This document shows positions 20,391 to 31,372 of a stretch of 64,000 bases of DNA, in pieces. A model generated the notes under the pieces. The model was not told the origin of the DNA and made no database searches. It was given only the letters and a program-made list of their open reading frames with translations. A program made the position numbers and the translations under genes. The DNA is taken from NCBI GenBank assembly GCA_023052935.1, contig CM041293.1:147878968-147942967 (forward strand). The letters are read 5' to 3'. Positions within the stretch are counted from its first letter, which is position 1, and every line of letters starts with the position of its first letter. This DNA is from Piezodorus guildinii. Taxonomy: Eukaryota > Arthropoda > Insecta > Hemiptera > Pentatomidae.

Positions 20391-21128
20391 CTCACGATTT
20401 CGAAGAACTGTAAATATTTTAATCCTATATAATACTCACCAATACTTGATGATCTCTTTAGAGCATCCTCAAAGCTTGTTTGATCTCATTCGTTTTATTT
20501 AAAATAAGACACTTTCCGATGATATACTAGTAATTTTCAGGCATATCCAGTTGTTATTATACGTTTAACTGATCATAAGTTTACTTGAAATGGATTAACC
20601 TCTTTTTTTTTTTACCATAACGTTTTCAACTAAGCGTATTTGTATGTATGATGATATAATAATAAAACGAAAACAAATTCAAAGTGTTTTCAAAGAGAAA
20701 AAAATAGTTCTCTACTCCTGGGATGCTTCATTGTAACACCTGACTAGCCCAATAGTGGCAGGTGTATTGTCGAGAAGTCTATTTGCATACTGGTCCTGCT
20801 TACAATTATAGCAGCAAGCCTTTATCCTCATGTCCATTGTATCCTTTATTTATTAATTAACGTTGACTTAGCTGAGCTTTTTTTAACTATATTTAATTAC
20901 AACTCATAAAATATGCTATATATAAACAATATTGAGTTCTTGATTTATTTTTACTTTCACTTACCTATATATATTAAATATTTATTTTTTTTATTTTTAT
21001 CTTTATTTATTTATTTATCTTTGTATTTTTTTATTTTTACTTACTGTACATAAGGAATGAATGACTTCTTATAGCATTATTGTATTATTTCTAAATAAAT
21101 AATTTTAAAAAAAAATATATATTATATA
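20391..21128. other. Unassigned DNA
   Basis: A short copy of the REP1 end (ttttactttcacttacctat) occurs near 20950. Otherwise AT-rich with no gene signature. Confidence 0.35.
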
Positions 21129-22018
21129 TGCAAAATTAATGCAGGTTTTTAGTAGGTATTGTAAATACGCCATATCTTTACTTTAACCATATATATTTAA
21201 TCAAAATAATTTCCATCTGAATCAATGGACTTTTGCCAACGTTCAACAAGCTTTCTTATTACACCAGAAAAAAAATCCGAATCCCTGGACTCAATGAAAT
21301 CACGAAAAGAATTTTCAATGTCGTCCTGGTTTTGAAAATTTTTCTCCCTCAAAAATTTGTCCAGATGCCTGAAAAAGTGGAAGTCTGTAGGAGAGAGGTC
21401 AGGTGAATAAGGCGGATGTTGGAGAACTTCGTAGCCCAACTCGTGCAGTCGTCGAAGCGTTGGTTGTGCAACGTGTGGTCTGGCGTTATCGTGGAGCATG
21501 ATCGGCCCCTTCCGATTCATCAATGCTGGGCAAAGACGTTGCAATTTTTGAGTTCCGAGTTCCGCCGCCATTTCTCGTGTGGTTTTGGTTGGGTCTTCTT
21601 CCACTTTTGACCTCAGCTGGTCGTTGTCCAGAGCAAGATGACGGCCCCGACCTTCCTTGTCTTCGAGGTCGAAATCTCCTCTGCGAAACTTCTGGAACCA
21701 ACGCTGCACCGTGCACTCATTAATAGCCCCCTGACCCCACACTTCATTAATATTACGAGTCGTTTGCGCAGCGCTGCGCCCTAATTTAAATTCGTAAAAA
21801 TAAATTTGACGAAAATCGCACTTTGACATTTTCGATTCAAGACCTTTGAACACACTGAACAAAACGATTTTACTAAACAAATTCATGGTGAAAGAGAGGG
21901 TATTAGATAAGGTTTGTTTTGGTATAATAATGATCAATGTTAGGATTAGCTTTGTTTACACAATTGGAATTAAGATATTGCAATAGAGGAAACCTGCATT
22001 AATTTTGCATCAACCCAA
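21129..22018 (-). mobile_element. Mariner transposon with internal deletion
   Basis: Terminal inverted repeats are visible: tgcaaaattaatgcaggttt at 21129-21148, and its complement ending near 22010, extended outward by caacccaa up to 22018 with TA at 22019-22020. The left end has lost its outermost bases. At about 890 bp it is shorter than the usual 1.25-1.3 kb because the transposase gene inside is deleted. Confidence 0.88.
21197..21937 (-). pseudogene. Mariner transposase, internally deleted (lacks first catalytic Asp)
   Basis: The ORF is open over 246 codons. The true start is probably the Met of MSKCDFRQIYFYEFKLG (residue 37), because the upstream part is terminal noncoding DNA. The N-terminal helix-turn-helix region (about residues 37-125) is followed directly by KLQRLCPALMNRKGPIMLHD, so roughly 100 residues of the catalytic core are missing, including the first Asp of the DD34D triad. 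The second Asp (HDNARPHVA) and third Asp (PDLSPTDFHFF) remain, with 34 residues between them. The deletion keeps the frame, so a DNA-binding but catalytically dead protein is conceivable. Confidence 0.88.
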
Positions 22019-22020
22019 TA

Positions 22021-22633
22021 GAATTAATAATATAGATGTATGGTATGTTTTTGGAAAGGAAATAAGTTCAGAAAACATTAAATTTTCTTGTCAAAGTGTG
22101 ACTTAAGTATAATGAAAAAAACTGCGGATTGTCTATTTCAAGTATTAAAATAGAAGAGTTATTATTTTTTTTTTCATTTCGACGATTCTCAGATATAGAT
22201 TCGAAATAAAGATAAGGGACCTATGGATTTGTCTTGTTGTACTTTTTATAATTGAATGATTTGCATCTCAAACCGCCCTTGTTTGTGACGTATGGACTAT
22301 TAAGATCAGAGATAATTAGTTGGCTAACAAAGCGGTTTAGGTAGTATAATTTCGTATTACAGGGAGTGGAGTTTGATAAAGGGTGGAGTTTGGTTCAGTC
22401 AAAGAGCGCCAACAAGTTTGTTTGATTCTCTATTTATCGACAGCTGGATGTTTTGCTTTAAAACTACCGAAGGTAGAAAAAAAATATTTTCGTTTGTTTA
22501 AGGAGTTAAGACATATATATGTCCTAATGATCCGAAATTTCCTCCAATGGTTTACTTTTTAGCCATCAAGAAACGTTCAGAACTTTAATATTCCACTTGT
22601 TGCAGACCTAGATCGAGTATTTTTTTAATAATC
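22021..22633. other. Unassigned AT-rich DNA
   Basis: No element recognised. Confidence 0.35.
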
Positions 22634-22905
22634 TCTGAAGGTTCTTAGACTCAGCACATATAGAAATTTGTACTGTTCCTACGCCAACCTCAGTGCAATG
22701 AGGTGATTAGGCCGAGGATAACACTCTGCTGCCAAGTTTTTCCCCACTTTTGGGTACCTAATTTATAGAGGCTGGGTCTACCCAGGAGGATCTCCATAGC
22801 TTAGGTTCGCTTCCCGACTGCCATAAATAAAATGCTGCCAGGATACGAATGTAAGACCCAGGGAACAGTAGACTAGTGTTTTATCCACTGCATCCACCTT
22901 TATTT
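22634..22905 (-). mobile_element. SINE-a copy, diverged
   Basis: Minus-strand order: head with a decayed box B (cttacattcgtatcctgg), ctgggtctacccaggagg on plus, ttgggtacctaatttat, then tgcaatgaggtgattaggcc. The box B substitutions suggest an old copy. Confidence 0.72.
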
Positions 22906-23214
22906 AATTTACACCGAGGTATAGATAACGCAATAGATCGCCTGAGCGTATGAAAGCAAAATGGCCACTGAATCTTCAAACTAGAATTAAGCATGGAACC
23001 TTTGGGTTCGTTAAGCTTTTCAAGGTCCTATTTGAGCCCAGAAAATATCATTTTTTTTTAGAATTTTGTTCATAGAAGGTATCTTATTTTATTACATAAA
23101 TGCTTTAGATAATATTTTATATATAATGACAAAAAAAAAATCGGATACATGGATTAAAAACGCAGAACGTTGCGTATGTATGTTAACTATTTCTTTTTTT
23201 ATGAATTAGAGTGT

Positions 23215-23585
23215 AACAAAGAAAGATCTTTGGCCCTACGAAAGAATCAGATCGCTGGAGAATGAAGACAAGGGAGGAACTTCAAAAGGTATATGAAATA
23301 CCAGATATTGTTGCCATGATAAGATGGCTGGGGCACGTCCAAAGAATGGTAACTTGTAGTAGTAGGAAACTAGTACTTTGGACTCGGTAGTCATATCGGT
23401 ATATGATGATAGTGGAACACCCTGGTGAAAGAAGGAGCAGAGGGAAACCTAGAATTCGTGTGCTGATGGATGTGGAGGAGAACCTTCGGTTGTAGGGTGT
23501 TGGCAAATGGAGAAGGGCAGCCGAAGACAGGTCAGAGTGGAGGATTACAGAGGAGGCCAAGGTCCCGCCAGGACCATAGCGCCGT
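23215..23585 (+). pseudogene. LINE C-terminal fragment
   Basis: In one frame, interrupted by a stop near 23390, the conceptual product carries RKIFGPTKESDRWRMKT, then REELQKVYEIPDIVAMIRWL and GHVQRM, and ends with KWRRAAEDRSEW. This is the common C-terminus of endonuclease/reverse-transcriptase LINEs in insects. It is related in layout to 44842-45658 and 46489-48697, but belongs to a different family. No catalytic region remains. Confidence 0.75.
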
Positions 23586-24384
23586 CAGATAAATTGACAG
23601 GGTGTAACGAAAAACGGAAGTCAGCATTTATGTTACACTCTAGCAAGATGGTTCCCGTGGACAAAAGAGTCTCCGACCAACAGAGATGTAAAATTAATAA
23701 TTTTATTATTCTTGATTATGTTACCATGTTCCTAAAAGGGGATATTTTCTCAAACACTTTTCTATCTAAGACTAGGCAATTATAGATTGTGTTTGTAAAT
23801 CAATTCATTATTTTATGTTCAATTAATTGTTATTAATAAGGCTCTATTTTCGCGTCGTTGAACTCCTTATTAATTTCACTAAGAATTCCCTATAGCAACG
23901 TTTAAATTTGAGATGAGAACTATAGCTCCACCATTTATCAACATTTTCAACTCAGTCGAATCGTAGCTGTTTCTACAATCCGAAGGCTGACTGCGGGGCA
24001 GCACTGGCTATTATCCTTTACCCGGCCTTTTTCTTCTTTCTGCCTCGCGCCGTTTTCTTTCTTTTCTTCTGCCGGTGAGCGTGGTGGTCCTTGATGGTGA
24101 GGGGGCACGATGCACGGTGGCTATCTGGGTCAGGCCCATTGTCAGCGGATACCGTTCGACTCAAGGGCTCCCGACTTTCGGGTCAGTGGTCGGTTCGGAG
24201 TACTCCCGATCCTAGGGGAAAGGAAGGGATAGTAAATACGCAGTATATACCCTCTTTTATTAATCAAACAAAAAAGGTTTTTAACATAGCAAACTGCAAT
24301 ATTCAATGACAAAGTAGCGTCCTAAATATTAACCAATTCTGAGGTAGTTTTCAACAGAATCTAGAAATTAGGTTCAATATTTTT
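23586..24384. other. Unassigned DNA with a GC-rich patch at 23970-24240
   Basis: The GC-rich patch contains an open frame at 24091-24309 (+) ending KKVFNIANCNIQ. That end is faintly similar to the start of LINE apurinic-type endonuclease domains. It may be the 5' part of a degraded LINE. No firm call. Confidence 0.3.
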
Positions 24385-24500
24385 TTTTTTTTTTTTTATA
24401 TATTCAATATATATTACGAGAAAGAATTTCGATCGAAAAAAATTTCAAATTCCAATGTACAACGGAAATAAGCGTTTTAGGTTCTTCTTAGTTCGAAAAG

Positions 24501-24536
<36 letters not shown>

Positions 24537-24849
24537 TAAGTCTATTACAAAAGCGATAATTCGTACGAAAAATAAATTTCATATTTAGTGCTACGCTAGA
24601 GATGTTACTAAGTTTTTCAAAAAAATAAGCTGACCGAAAGTGCTAGTTTATACTTTGCATTTTGCATCTTTTTACGATTTTCTCAAAAAAACGGCTATAA
24701 CGGTTTTGATTAAACTCGTTATATCGATGAGAGAATGAATGGGATTTAATATAATTTAGTCTTCATTCTTATTGAATTAGTATAGTGCAAAAATGAAAAG
24801 TCGTACGAAACTGAAATTTTATATTTAAGACAACTATACGCACAACAAA

Positions 24850-25021
24850 GGAGCGGCGTGGTCTAGTGGATAGAGCGCTAGTCTGCTGTGCTCCGGGTCC
24901 TGGGTTCGAATCCCGGCTGAGGCAGAATATTATTAATTCTTTTAATTCAGCCTGGAGGCGAACCTAGGATATAGAGACCCTCCTGGGGCAGACCCAGCCT
25001 CTTTAAAGTGGGTACCCAAAT
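24850..25021 (+). mobile_element. SINE-a copy (head and first half)
   Basis: The best preserved tRNA-like head of the family: ggcgtggtctagtggatag as box A region and ggttcgaatcc at 24903-24913 as box B. The body stops after gtgggtacccaaa, about halfway through the element. Confidence 0.85.
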
Positions 25022-25145
25022 AGGCGAATATGATAAGGTAGAGAATTCCAGAGGGATGCAGAGCGGATTTAGAAAGAATTATCAAAAAAGAAGAACAACG
25101 AAATTGAAGTAATTAGCAAACAGTATAACGACTTTAACTAAGTCA
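25022..25145 (-). mobile_element. LINE fragment between two SINE-a pieces
   Basis: The text agagaattccagagggatgc at 25042-25061, followed by agagcggatttagaaagaa, matches the C-terminal coding part of the LINE at 29707-30322 on the minus strand (the region encoding SATLWNSL). Short, no ORF. Confidence 0.5.
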
Positions 25146-25146
25146 T

Positions 25147-25427
25147 AGATTCAATTTCGACTGAGACAGAATACTCACTTAATTTTTGTTATTGGATCGA
25201 AACTTTGTTCAGAAGACCCTCTTGGAGATTTTATTGCATTTATGAAGTGGGTACCCACCAGGTTTTCCCCTATTTGGATAAGGGAAAAACCTGGTGGGTA
25301 AGCTTGATCTTGGCCAAATCACCTCATTGCACGGCCGTTAGCCTAGAAACAGTAAGAATCTCTATATGTACTGAGCCCAAGACCCTTCATGAGCTGTAGA
25401 GGTACAGTTTTGTTTTTTTGTTTTTTT
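25147..25427 (+). mobile_element. SINE-a copy without tRNA head
   Basis: It starts in a decayed box B region (gattcaatttcgactgagac) and runs through the 3' body to ctgagcccaagacccttc. A local hairpin at 25254-25301 (acccaccaggttttccc with its complement) arose inside it. Confidence 0.7.
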
Positions 25428-25882
25428 TATACGCCCAAAATTTTACAGAAAACTTCATCTGTTTTTAATAGGCTTTAATATTCTGACAGGAGTTAAATAC
25501 CGATTTTTTTTTTTTAAAGTTTCTTCCTCTTAAGTATCTTTAATTTTGTATATTAAAAGGAATTAACCATATTATTTTGTTATTATTATTGATAAAAATC
25601 GACATTATAAACAACTTGAACCAATTTGATAACTCCCAAAAGAGCAAAAATATTTGTAAAAGTATTATTTTCTGAACATAAGCATAGTTATATAAATGTA
25701 CAACATACCAATTAAAAACATTATCTTACATACTAAGTTCTAAAGGGAATGTTAAGTGACGAACAGGGTATAAACTTAAATGATAATTAGATAAAATTGG
25801 TAACTGCATGGTTCTATTTTATCATTGCTGTATAGCATGCAAGGAGGTAAGTGAATTTCGTGGGATGCGCTCTCCAGATTTT

Positions 25883-26739
25883 TATATATATATATTTTTT
25901 TTTTTTATTTAATTTTTTATTATCATTAAAACATCCTTCACTGAAAAAGAGATTTTTATCTGAATTATAGGATTAATCCTGATTTCTTAAGTTAAATGAA
26001 ATAAAAATTTTATTAAACCATCAGAACCTCAAATAGAATGAGTTGAATGAGGTCAGCTTAAAAAATTTTTATTCCGATTATTATGTATTTATTTATTTTT
26101 CAGATCATTATTAATTTATTTATTGTGTGAAAGTAATTAATTAATTTAAAATGTTACATTATCATTTCTTTTAATACTTCACGGTCTTGTAGGATGTCAT
26201 TCAGTGAGCATTAGTTCTCGATAAGTTGAAATTTATTTCAGGAAAAAACCTTGGAATCAATGGGACTATTTATTCAGAGTCTTCGTTAGATGCATGTTCT
26301 AATCGAGGTACACGTATAAATGTGTAGAAAGCATGCGATAAATATAAAAGAGCAGCCATTTATGATGAGGAAACAAGAATATACCTCGTAAATAAATTAC
26401 AGTTCAACAAATTTAAGCACTTGTTTTACTAGTGATTGTTTAAGAGAACTTAAATTAACTTTCTGGCATTTCATTTTAAGTGTTAATAGTAAAAGTAAAT
26501 TGATGTTATAAAAACAATAACCGAAAAAACTACCCTAATTCTAAACCTTGATTTCGTAGGACGCACATCTCCTATACTCTCAAAACCTTTTGTACTATGA
26601 GCTGGTACGCTATCAGTTCTCCGCAGTCTCGGTCTTTCGATGAGCCTATATTACATCTATTATTGTATTTCAGAAAAAAATATATTATAATAATAGTTTC
26701 TTTTCTTTTTTAATTTTTTCGGAAGTTTTTCTTAATATA
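25883..26739. other. Unassigned AT-rich DNA
   Basis: No gene or element identified. Confidence 0.35.
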
Positions 26740-26870
26740 AACACTTAAAAGAGTACACATTGACTTTCATTTCTCACTTATTCACTTTATTTCATAAGCT
26801 TTTCTTATCTGTCGACGTTTCGGGGCTGTTTCCCCATTTTCAAGACTTATTTTTTCATTATATAATTGCT
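26740..26870 (-). mobile_element. Single hammerhead-like terminal repeat (copy C)
   Basis: Flank words on the minus strand (taagtgagaaatgaaagtca then gtgtactctttt) resemble those flanking the right motif of palindrome D (61.2 kb), so C and D form one subfamily. No partner arm was found, so C is solo. Confidence 0.5.
26813..26845 (-). ncRNA. Hammerhead-like motif with paired U3/A8 substitution
   Basis: Minus strand: stem I GTC, TTGAAAA, one T, a 4-bp GGGG/CCCC stem, GAAACGTC, then GAC pairing with stem I. Compared with CUGANGA, positions C3 and G8 are U and A. These two bases form a Watson-Crick pair in hammerhead structures, so the two changes could compensate. The rest of the fold is intact. 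Confidence 0.5.
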
Positions 26871-27414
26871 ATTTCATATATCACCCATCATTTTATTTCA
26901 TAGCACACTGCTATTTGTCCTTATTGGTGTTCATTGGCTCACTCTTGGGTGAATCCAAAAAACAAATCTTAACTATTGATATTTTAACAACTCTGAAATC
27001 TCCTTATATCGAATTCACAATTCTCATTTTTCTATTTTACCGTTTTTTTTGTTTAATAATACAGTAAAAAATATAAATAAATAATATTAAATGTCCATTT
27101 CAATAAGTTGACATATTTTGGTGAATTTACGATATACTTTAGGATAGATAGATAGGTAGTGGTTGAAAAGACGGGATTTGAAGGTGGAAAGGTTCAAAAA
27201 AAGAACTTTATTATAGATTTTACAAGGGACACCAAGTCTCAGACTTCATACCTCCTGTGTTATTGTACCAATTTCATGATAGAAACGAATAATCCATAGA
27301 TATATTCGGTAATACGAACTAAAACTGCGCCTAAAGAGAGGGACGACAGAACAAGGTTTGGCACACGAGGTGGTGGGGGAAGTAAATTGCTGGCCAATTA
27401 GAGTCGAGTCATCT
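26871..27414. other. Unassigned DNA
   Basis: AT-rich at first. The part at 27310-27414 is less AT-rich without a recognised gene. Confidence 0.35.
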
Positions 27415-27546
27415 TCCCACTCTACGGGACACTCCTCAAGTCCTTTTTGTTTTCATAAATTAATATTCTTCGACTTGATACAGTTCTCGGCAGTTTATCA
27501 TATCTTATGAAATACTAATCGCACAGTAAATTAGTGTAAAACTAGT
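27415..27546 (-). repeat. REP4 copy
   Basis: Inverted relative to 30323-30440. Shared words on the minus strand are tttacactaatttactgtg, cgattagtatttcataag, aaactgcc, aagtcgaagaat and gaggagtgtcccg. Class unknown. Confidence 0.6.
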
Positions 27547-27837
27547 TTTTTTTTTAGTTTTTTTAATATTTATTTATTTAGATATATTACAATATGTTTT
27601 AAAATGAACAATAGTATTAGTGATATGAGACCACATTCATACAATATATACAGAAAATAATGATAAAGTCAAATTACATAAAATAGAAAATAAATAAATT
27701 CATATACATACAATAAAATAATAATAAATAAAAAAAAATACAAATAAAAGCAACTACCTATGATTGAGATAAATACGGAATTGGCAAACAAATAAGCATC
27801 ATACAAACAATCATAACTATATACAATATATCTAGAC

Positions 27838-28384
27838 TGAAACGACAGGAAACTGCTCGTAGATACAGATTACTACAACACTTACTTGACAAACGCTCAA
27901 AACTTCCTACTTACTACAAAAAACTCATTTATATCACAACTATCAGGCCTATTTGGACCTATGGCATTGAGCTATGGGGGTCTGCTAAACCATCGAATTC
28001 CTCTCGCATCCAATCCTTGCAGTCCAAAATCCTTCGTAAAATCCTCAATGCTCCTTACTTTGTTACTAATAAAATCATCCATAAAGACCTTAATATCCCA
28101 GTAGTTGAAGACTTGGCCCGTTACAGATATACCTCTTTTCATTCCAAACTCCCTGCCCACTCAAACCCGCTTATCCGTGGCCTCTCCTCCATATCTATTT
28201 TTGACAACCCACCGAGGCGCCTTAAAAGAAGATGGCCAAGAGACCTCTTAACATAAGACATTGGAGTGCTACCAATGGGTAGTTTCTTCTCAGGACTACC
28301 ATGTGTACTAATCATATATACAGCCTATTTACTTGTATTTATTTAATACAGTTGTAAATTTCTTTAAATAAATAAATAAATAAA
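27838..28384 (+). pseudogene. Jockey-type LINE 3' fragment
   Basis: The conceptual product, in two frames with a shift near 28010, gives TIRPIWTYGIELWGSAKPSN, then LQSKILRKILNAPYFVTNK, then IIHKDLNIPVVEDLARYRY and ends RRLKRRWPRDLLT. This is the thumb and C-terminus of Jockey-clade ORF2. A short 3' untranslated region (ggagtgctaccaatggg, acagttgtaaat) ends in AAAT repeats at 28365-28384. Catalytic motifs are absent. Confidence 0.82.
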
Positions 28385-28662
28385 AACAAATATACAATAT
28401 ATACAATCTGCTAAAGAGACCCCCAGACTGGGTTTTCCTCCACTTGTGCGGAATCCAAGAGATCCCAGCGCCTCTCACAGACGCATCACTAGTATGATCC
28501 AGTGGATGCTGAGTTAAGGCTCAATTGCCACAAACATACAGTACATGAGTGGACGATCTGACCATAACTGGTGAAACTAGTAACCATAGTTGTATGCATT
28601 ACATCATCATCTACATTGGGTATATACAAGCATAATATCTAAATAGTCATATCATATTTAAT

Positions 28663-28895
28663 TATCTGGTTCGCCCACTCATGAATTTCGCATATCTCGG
28701 TTGTTCGATATTTAAACTTTTAAAAAAAGTTGAAGATGAAAAAAAAAAAGGTTAAACAATTACATCGAGTTTCGATAGAAACATGTGTTTTGCTAAATAA
28801 TCTATTTTATTATTACCTATAACAATCACCAAGCTTTATACGTTTTTCATCACTCTCCATTACTTTTACTACTTCGTGCATAAGATAAAATAGTT
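28663..28895 (+). repeat. REP1 left-end fragment
   Basis: Begins ctggttcgcccactcatg and includes tcgatagaaacatgtgtttt. It is the left arm of the inverted duplication and stops before the middle of REP1. Confidence 0.65.
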
Positions 28896-28984
28896 GTAAT
28901 TTAATAGTTTTTTTATTTACCGACTGCCACCCGGACTAATTCCTCCCAACAAAAATGATAAATAATCAAAACTATTTTTACTTT

Positions 28985-29610
28985 CATATAACTACTAAAT
29001 GATATATATTGTAGAAAAAAAAAGTCCAAATAACCGATACCCGCAAAAAGGTCTCTGTTTTTTTTTTTTTTAAACAGCTCTGATTTTTTTATTAAACATG
29101 CTTTATTAATGTCAAATTTAAAGTTCTTTTAGTCTGACAGGTGAAATCCCAATGTTTTAATATTTTTTCTTCTAAAGTACATTTAATTTTATAGATTCCC
29201 AAAAAAAAATAACAACATCAACTTGTTAGCATTGGTAAAGAAACGGATAAATATCCAAGTTGAACTTATTAAATAACTATTGTAAGAAGACAAAAAAAGC
29301 AACAATATATTTAAATGTTTTTTTTTTCAAATCTAAGAACAGTAACATAAGTGTATACACCGTTGGAAAGCATAAGATTTTAGAAAAAATATAATCTTAT
29401 ACACAAGTTTTAAAAGATAATGGAGAGTGATGGAAAACGGATAAAGCCAGGTGATTGTTATATATAATAATAAAATAGATTATTTAACAAAACACATGTT
29501 TCTATCGAAGCTCAATGTATGTGCTTTTTTTCATCTCCAACTTTATTTAGAAGTTGTAATATTAAACAAGGAAGATAAGTGAAATTCATGTGTTGGGTGA
29601 ACCAGATGAT
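28985..29610 (-). repeat. REP1 copy (right arm of the inverted duplication)
   Basis: From the TATATA end near 28997 through cccgcaaaaaggtctctg, tagattcccaaaaaaaaat and accgttggaaagc to gtgttgggtgaaccagat. The TG tract is replaced by T. Confidence 0.72.
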
Positions 29611-29706
29611 TAAATATGATATGACTATTTAGATATTAAGATTGTATCTATTCAATGTAGATGATGATCTGATACATGAAACTATGGTTACTAGTTTTAA
29701 TAATAA

Positions 29707-29898
29707 TATGTAATAATAATAATAAAACTTTATTCTGGGATTATGTCCCTTAAGAATAACAGAAATGAACAGTAGATATACATATATATGTCTGGTCAAG
29801 AAAACAATAAAATTAATTTTTATTTACAAATGTGCAAAAAGGACATACTAGACTTATATACATTCATGTACAAAAAGTATGGATAATAAACACACAAG

Positions 29899-29936
<38 letters not shown>

Positions 29937-30322
29937 TAAATCTCCCATAGGCTACTGATAGGGTTGAGGAAATTATAAAAAAAAAATAAATAAATAAAAT
30001 AATTATTCCACACTTGGTTAGGATAAAATAGATAATTATACCTTGTATTAAAATAAAAATAAGTTAGTTGCAGATTTACATTTGTTGCGCATCTATTTGG
30101 GATGCCAAAAGATGTTGGAAAAAGTGAGATTTGAATGAGAGAAAGGAAGAAGCATGTAGGGAATTCCAGAGGGTTGCAGAACGGATATAAAATGAGTGAT
30201 CAAAAGATTTAGTTCTATGAGTGGGAATGTAAAGATCGGAATGGCGGGATCTAATTTCGAGAGAGTGGACTGAGGATTTAAATTTAAGGATGCTGTGAAT
30301 GTATGGAGGGAGCTGGGAGTTT
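29707..30322 (-). pseudogene. CR1/L2-like LINE 3' fragment
   Basis: Minus strand: conceptual RSRHSDLYIPTHRTKSFDHS then FYIRSATLWNSL at about 30110-30260 matches the C-terminal tail typical of CR1/L2-type ORF2. It is followed by an untranslated region with an A/T tract (29901-29934) and a 3' end of ATT repeats near 29707-29725. A simple-repeat 3' end fits that group. Heavily truncated. Confidence 0.6.
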
Positions 30323-30440
30323 TACACTAAGTTACGGTGCGATTCGACCTCATAAGTATAATAAACTGCCAATAACTGCACCAAGTCGAAGAATAATTGT
30401 TTATAAAAGCAAAAAGGGGCTGAGGAGTGTCCCGCAGAGA
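30323..30440 (+). repeat. REP4 copy
   Basis: Inverted counterpart of 27415-27546. It contains gttacggtgcgattcgacct, aataaactgcc, caagtcgaagaataat and gaggagtgtcccgcagag. Confidence 0.6.
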
Positions 30441-31372
30441 GTTGTTTGATTTTCTGATCGCCACCCTGACTAATTCCTTCCAGTAATTCTCAACGCTCAA
30501 CTAATTATATCCACTATTTATCATTTTTATATTTACGCACGGTAGCTTCACCAAAGACTTAGTAATTTACCACCTAGTTTTCACGTCGTATCTGTCTTGA
30601 AGTCACCTGCCGAGATCTAATTACCTGTTAGCCTCACATCGACGTTTCGGTCTACCGCTTCAGTGCCTTCCGTAATTCATTTCTTCTGCATATTTCACTT
30701 TATCTCTTCGTCCCTTCTATCTCGATTTTTAATCACGACAGGATGCGAAACTCGGAGTAGTTTCCACTAACCTTCCGTATGACCTAAAAAATATACAATT
30801 ATTGTTTTGTTTTTTTCAAATAATACAAAAAAAAAGTTAATAATTTAGTTTTGTTATTATTTAAAAAATATTCATTGATCATTACATTTTACATTTACTT
30901 TATTACAAACAATTGTTCCTTCCTCCGCTTCTGTAAATATTATGATCTCTCACAAACACTGGCCTAACTTCCTTCTCTCGCCGTATAGCGCGTAGTAAAT
31001 TCCAAAAAGATGAAGAACAAACGAGAAAGGGTTTGTGAAAGAACGCAGTTTTTTGTGATGGAATATAATTATTGATTTCTAGTGTTCAATTAATGGATGT
31101 CAGAACGAAAGGTAGAGAGTTCGGTTATACAGGAAAGTTTTCCATTTTTTAAGGTTTTGAACCATGGAAATATTTCTGCAGTAGAGAAGGGTAAAGCCAC
31201 TTTAACTTGGTATAATAGACATACGGTCAAGCCTGCGGAATTCAATGATAAATCTTATGAAATAAATCATACGAGATTTTAATTTTATTTTCAATACATC
31301 AGTAAGTCTTCTATACATTAGGCAACCTCTTGGTAAAATCAAAATGGAGGATGATAAGAGAGAAAACAAGTA
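30441..31372. other. Unassigned DNA with one degenerate hammerhead-like motif
   Basis: The stretch is mostly AT-rich. A phrase at 30460-30490 (ccaccctgactaattcc) also occurs near 28928-28950. No gene is supported. Confidence 0.35.
30643..30663 (-). ncRNA. Degenerate hammerhead-like motif
   Basis: Minus strand: CTGAAGC, short GGT/ACC stem with a 2-base loop, GAAACGTC. A9 is C and stem I pairing is poor, so it is likely an inactive relic. Confidence 0.35.

Larger units (their letters stand above)
24385..25882 (-). repeat. REP1 copy 7, interrupted by a SINE-a composite
   Basis: Right-end landmarks on the minus strand (cgaaaaggtctgtgtg and a TG tract at 24504-24534) are at 24385-24845. The remainder resumes at 25428 and ends near gatgcgctctccagattttt. 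An 11-bp near-duplication (tatacgcacaa at 24835-24845, tatacgcccaa at 25428-25438) frames the inserted block. Confidence 0.78.
28570..29706. repeat. Large inverted duplication containing REP1 left ends
   Basis: Unique-looking text at 28570-28662 (ctagtaaccatag, catcatctacattg, ctaaatagtcatatcatatt) recurs inverted at 29611-29706. Inside each arm the junction into a REP1 left end is the same (28663 onwards plus, 29610 backwards minus). The two arms therefore share flank and repeat together, which shows inverted duplication of a pre-existing locus, not two independent insertions. Confidence 0.75.

Noticed and set aside
24091..24309. A gene in the GC-rich patch
   Set aside because: The frame has no recognisable domain. 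Only its last residues faintly recall a LINE endonuclease start, so it is left as unassigned.
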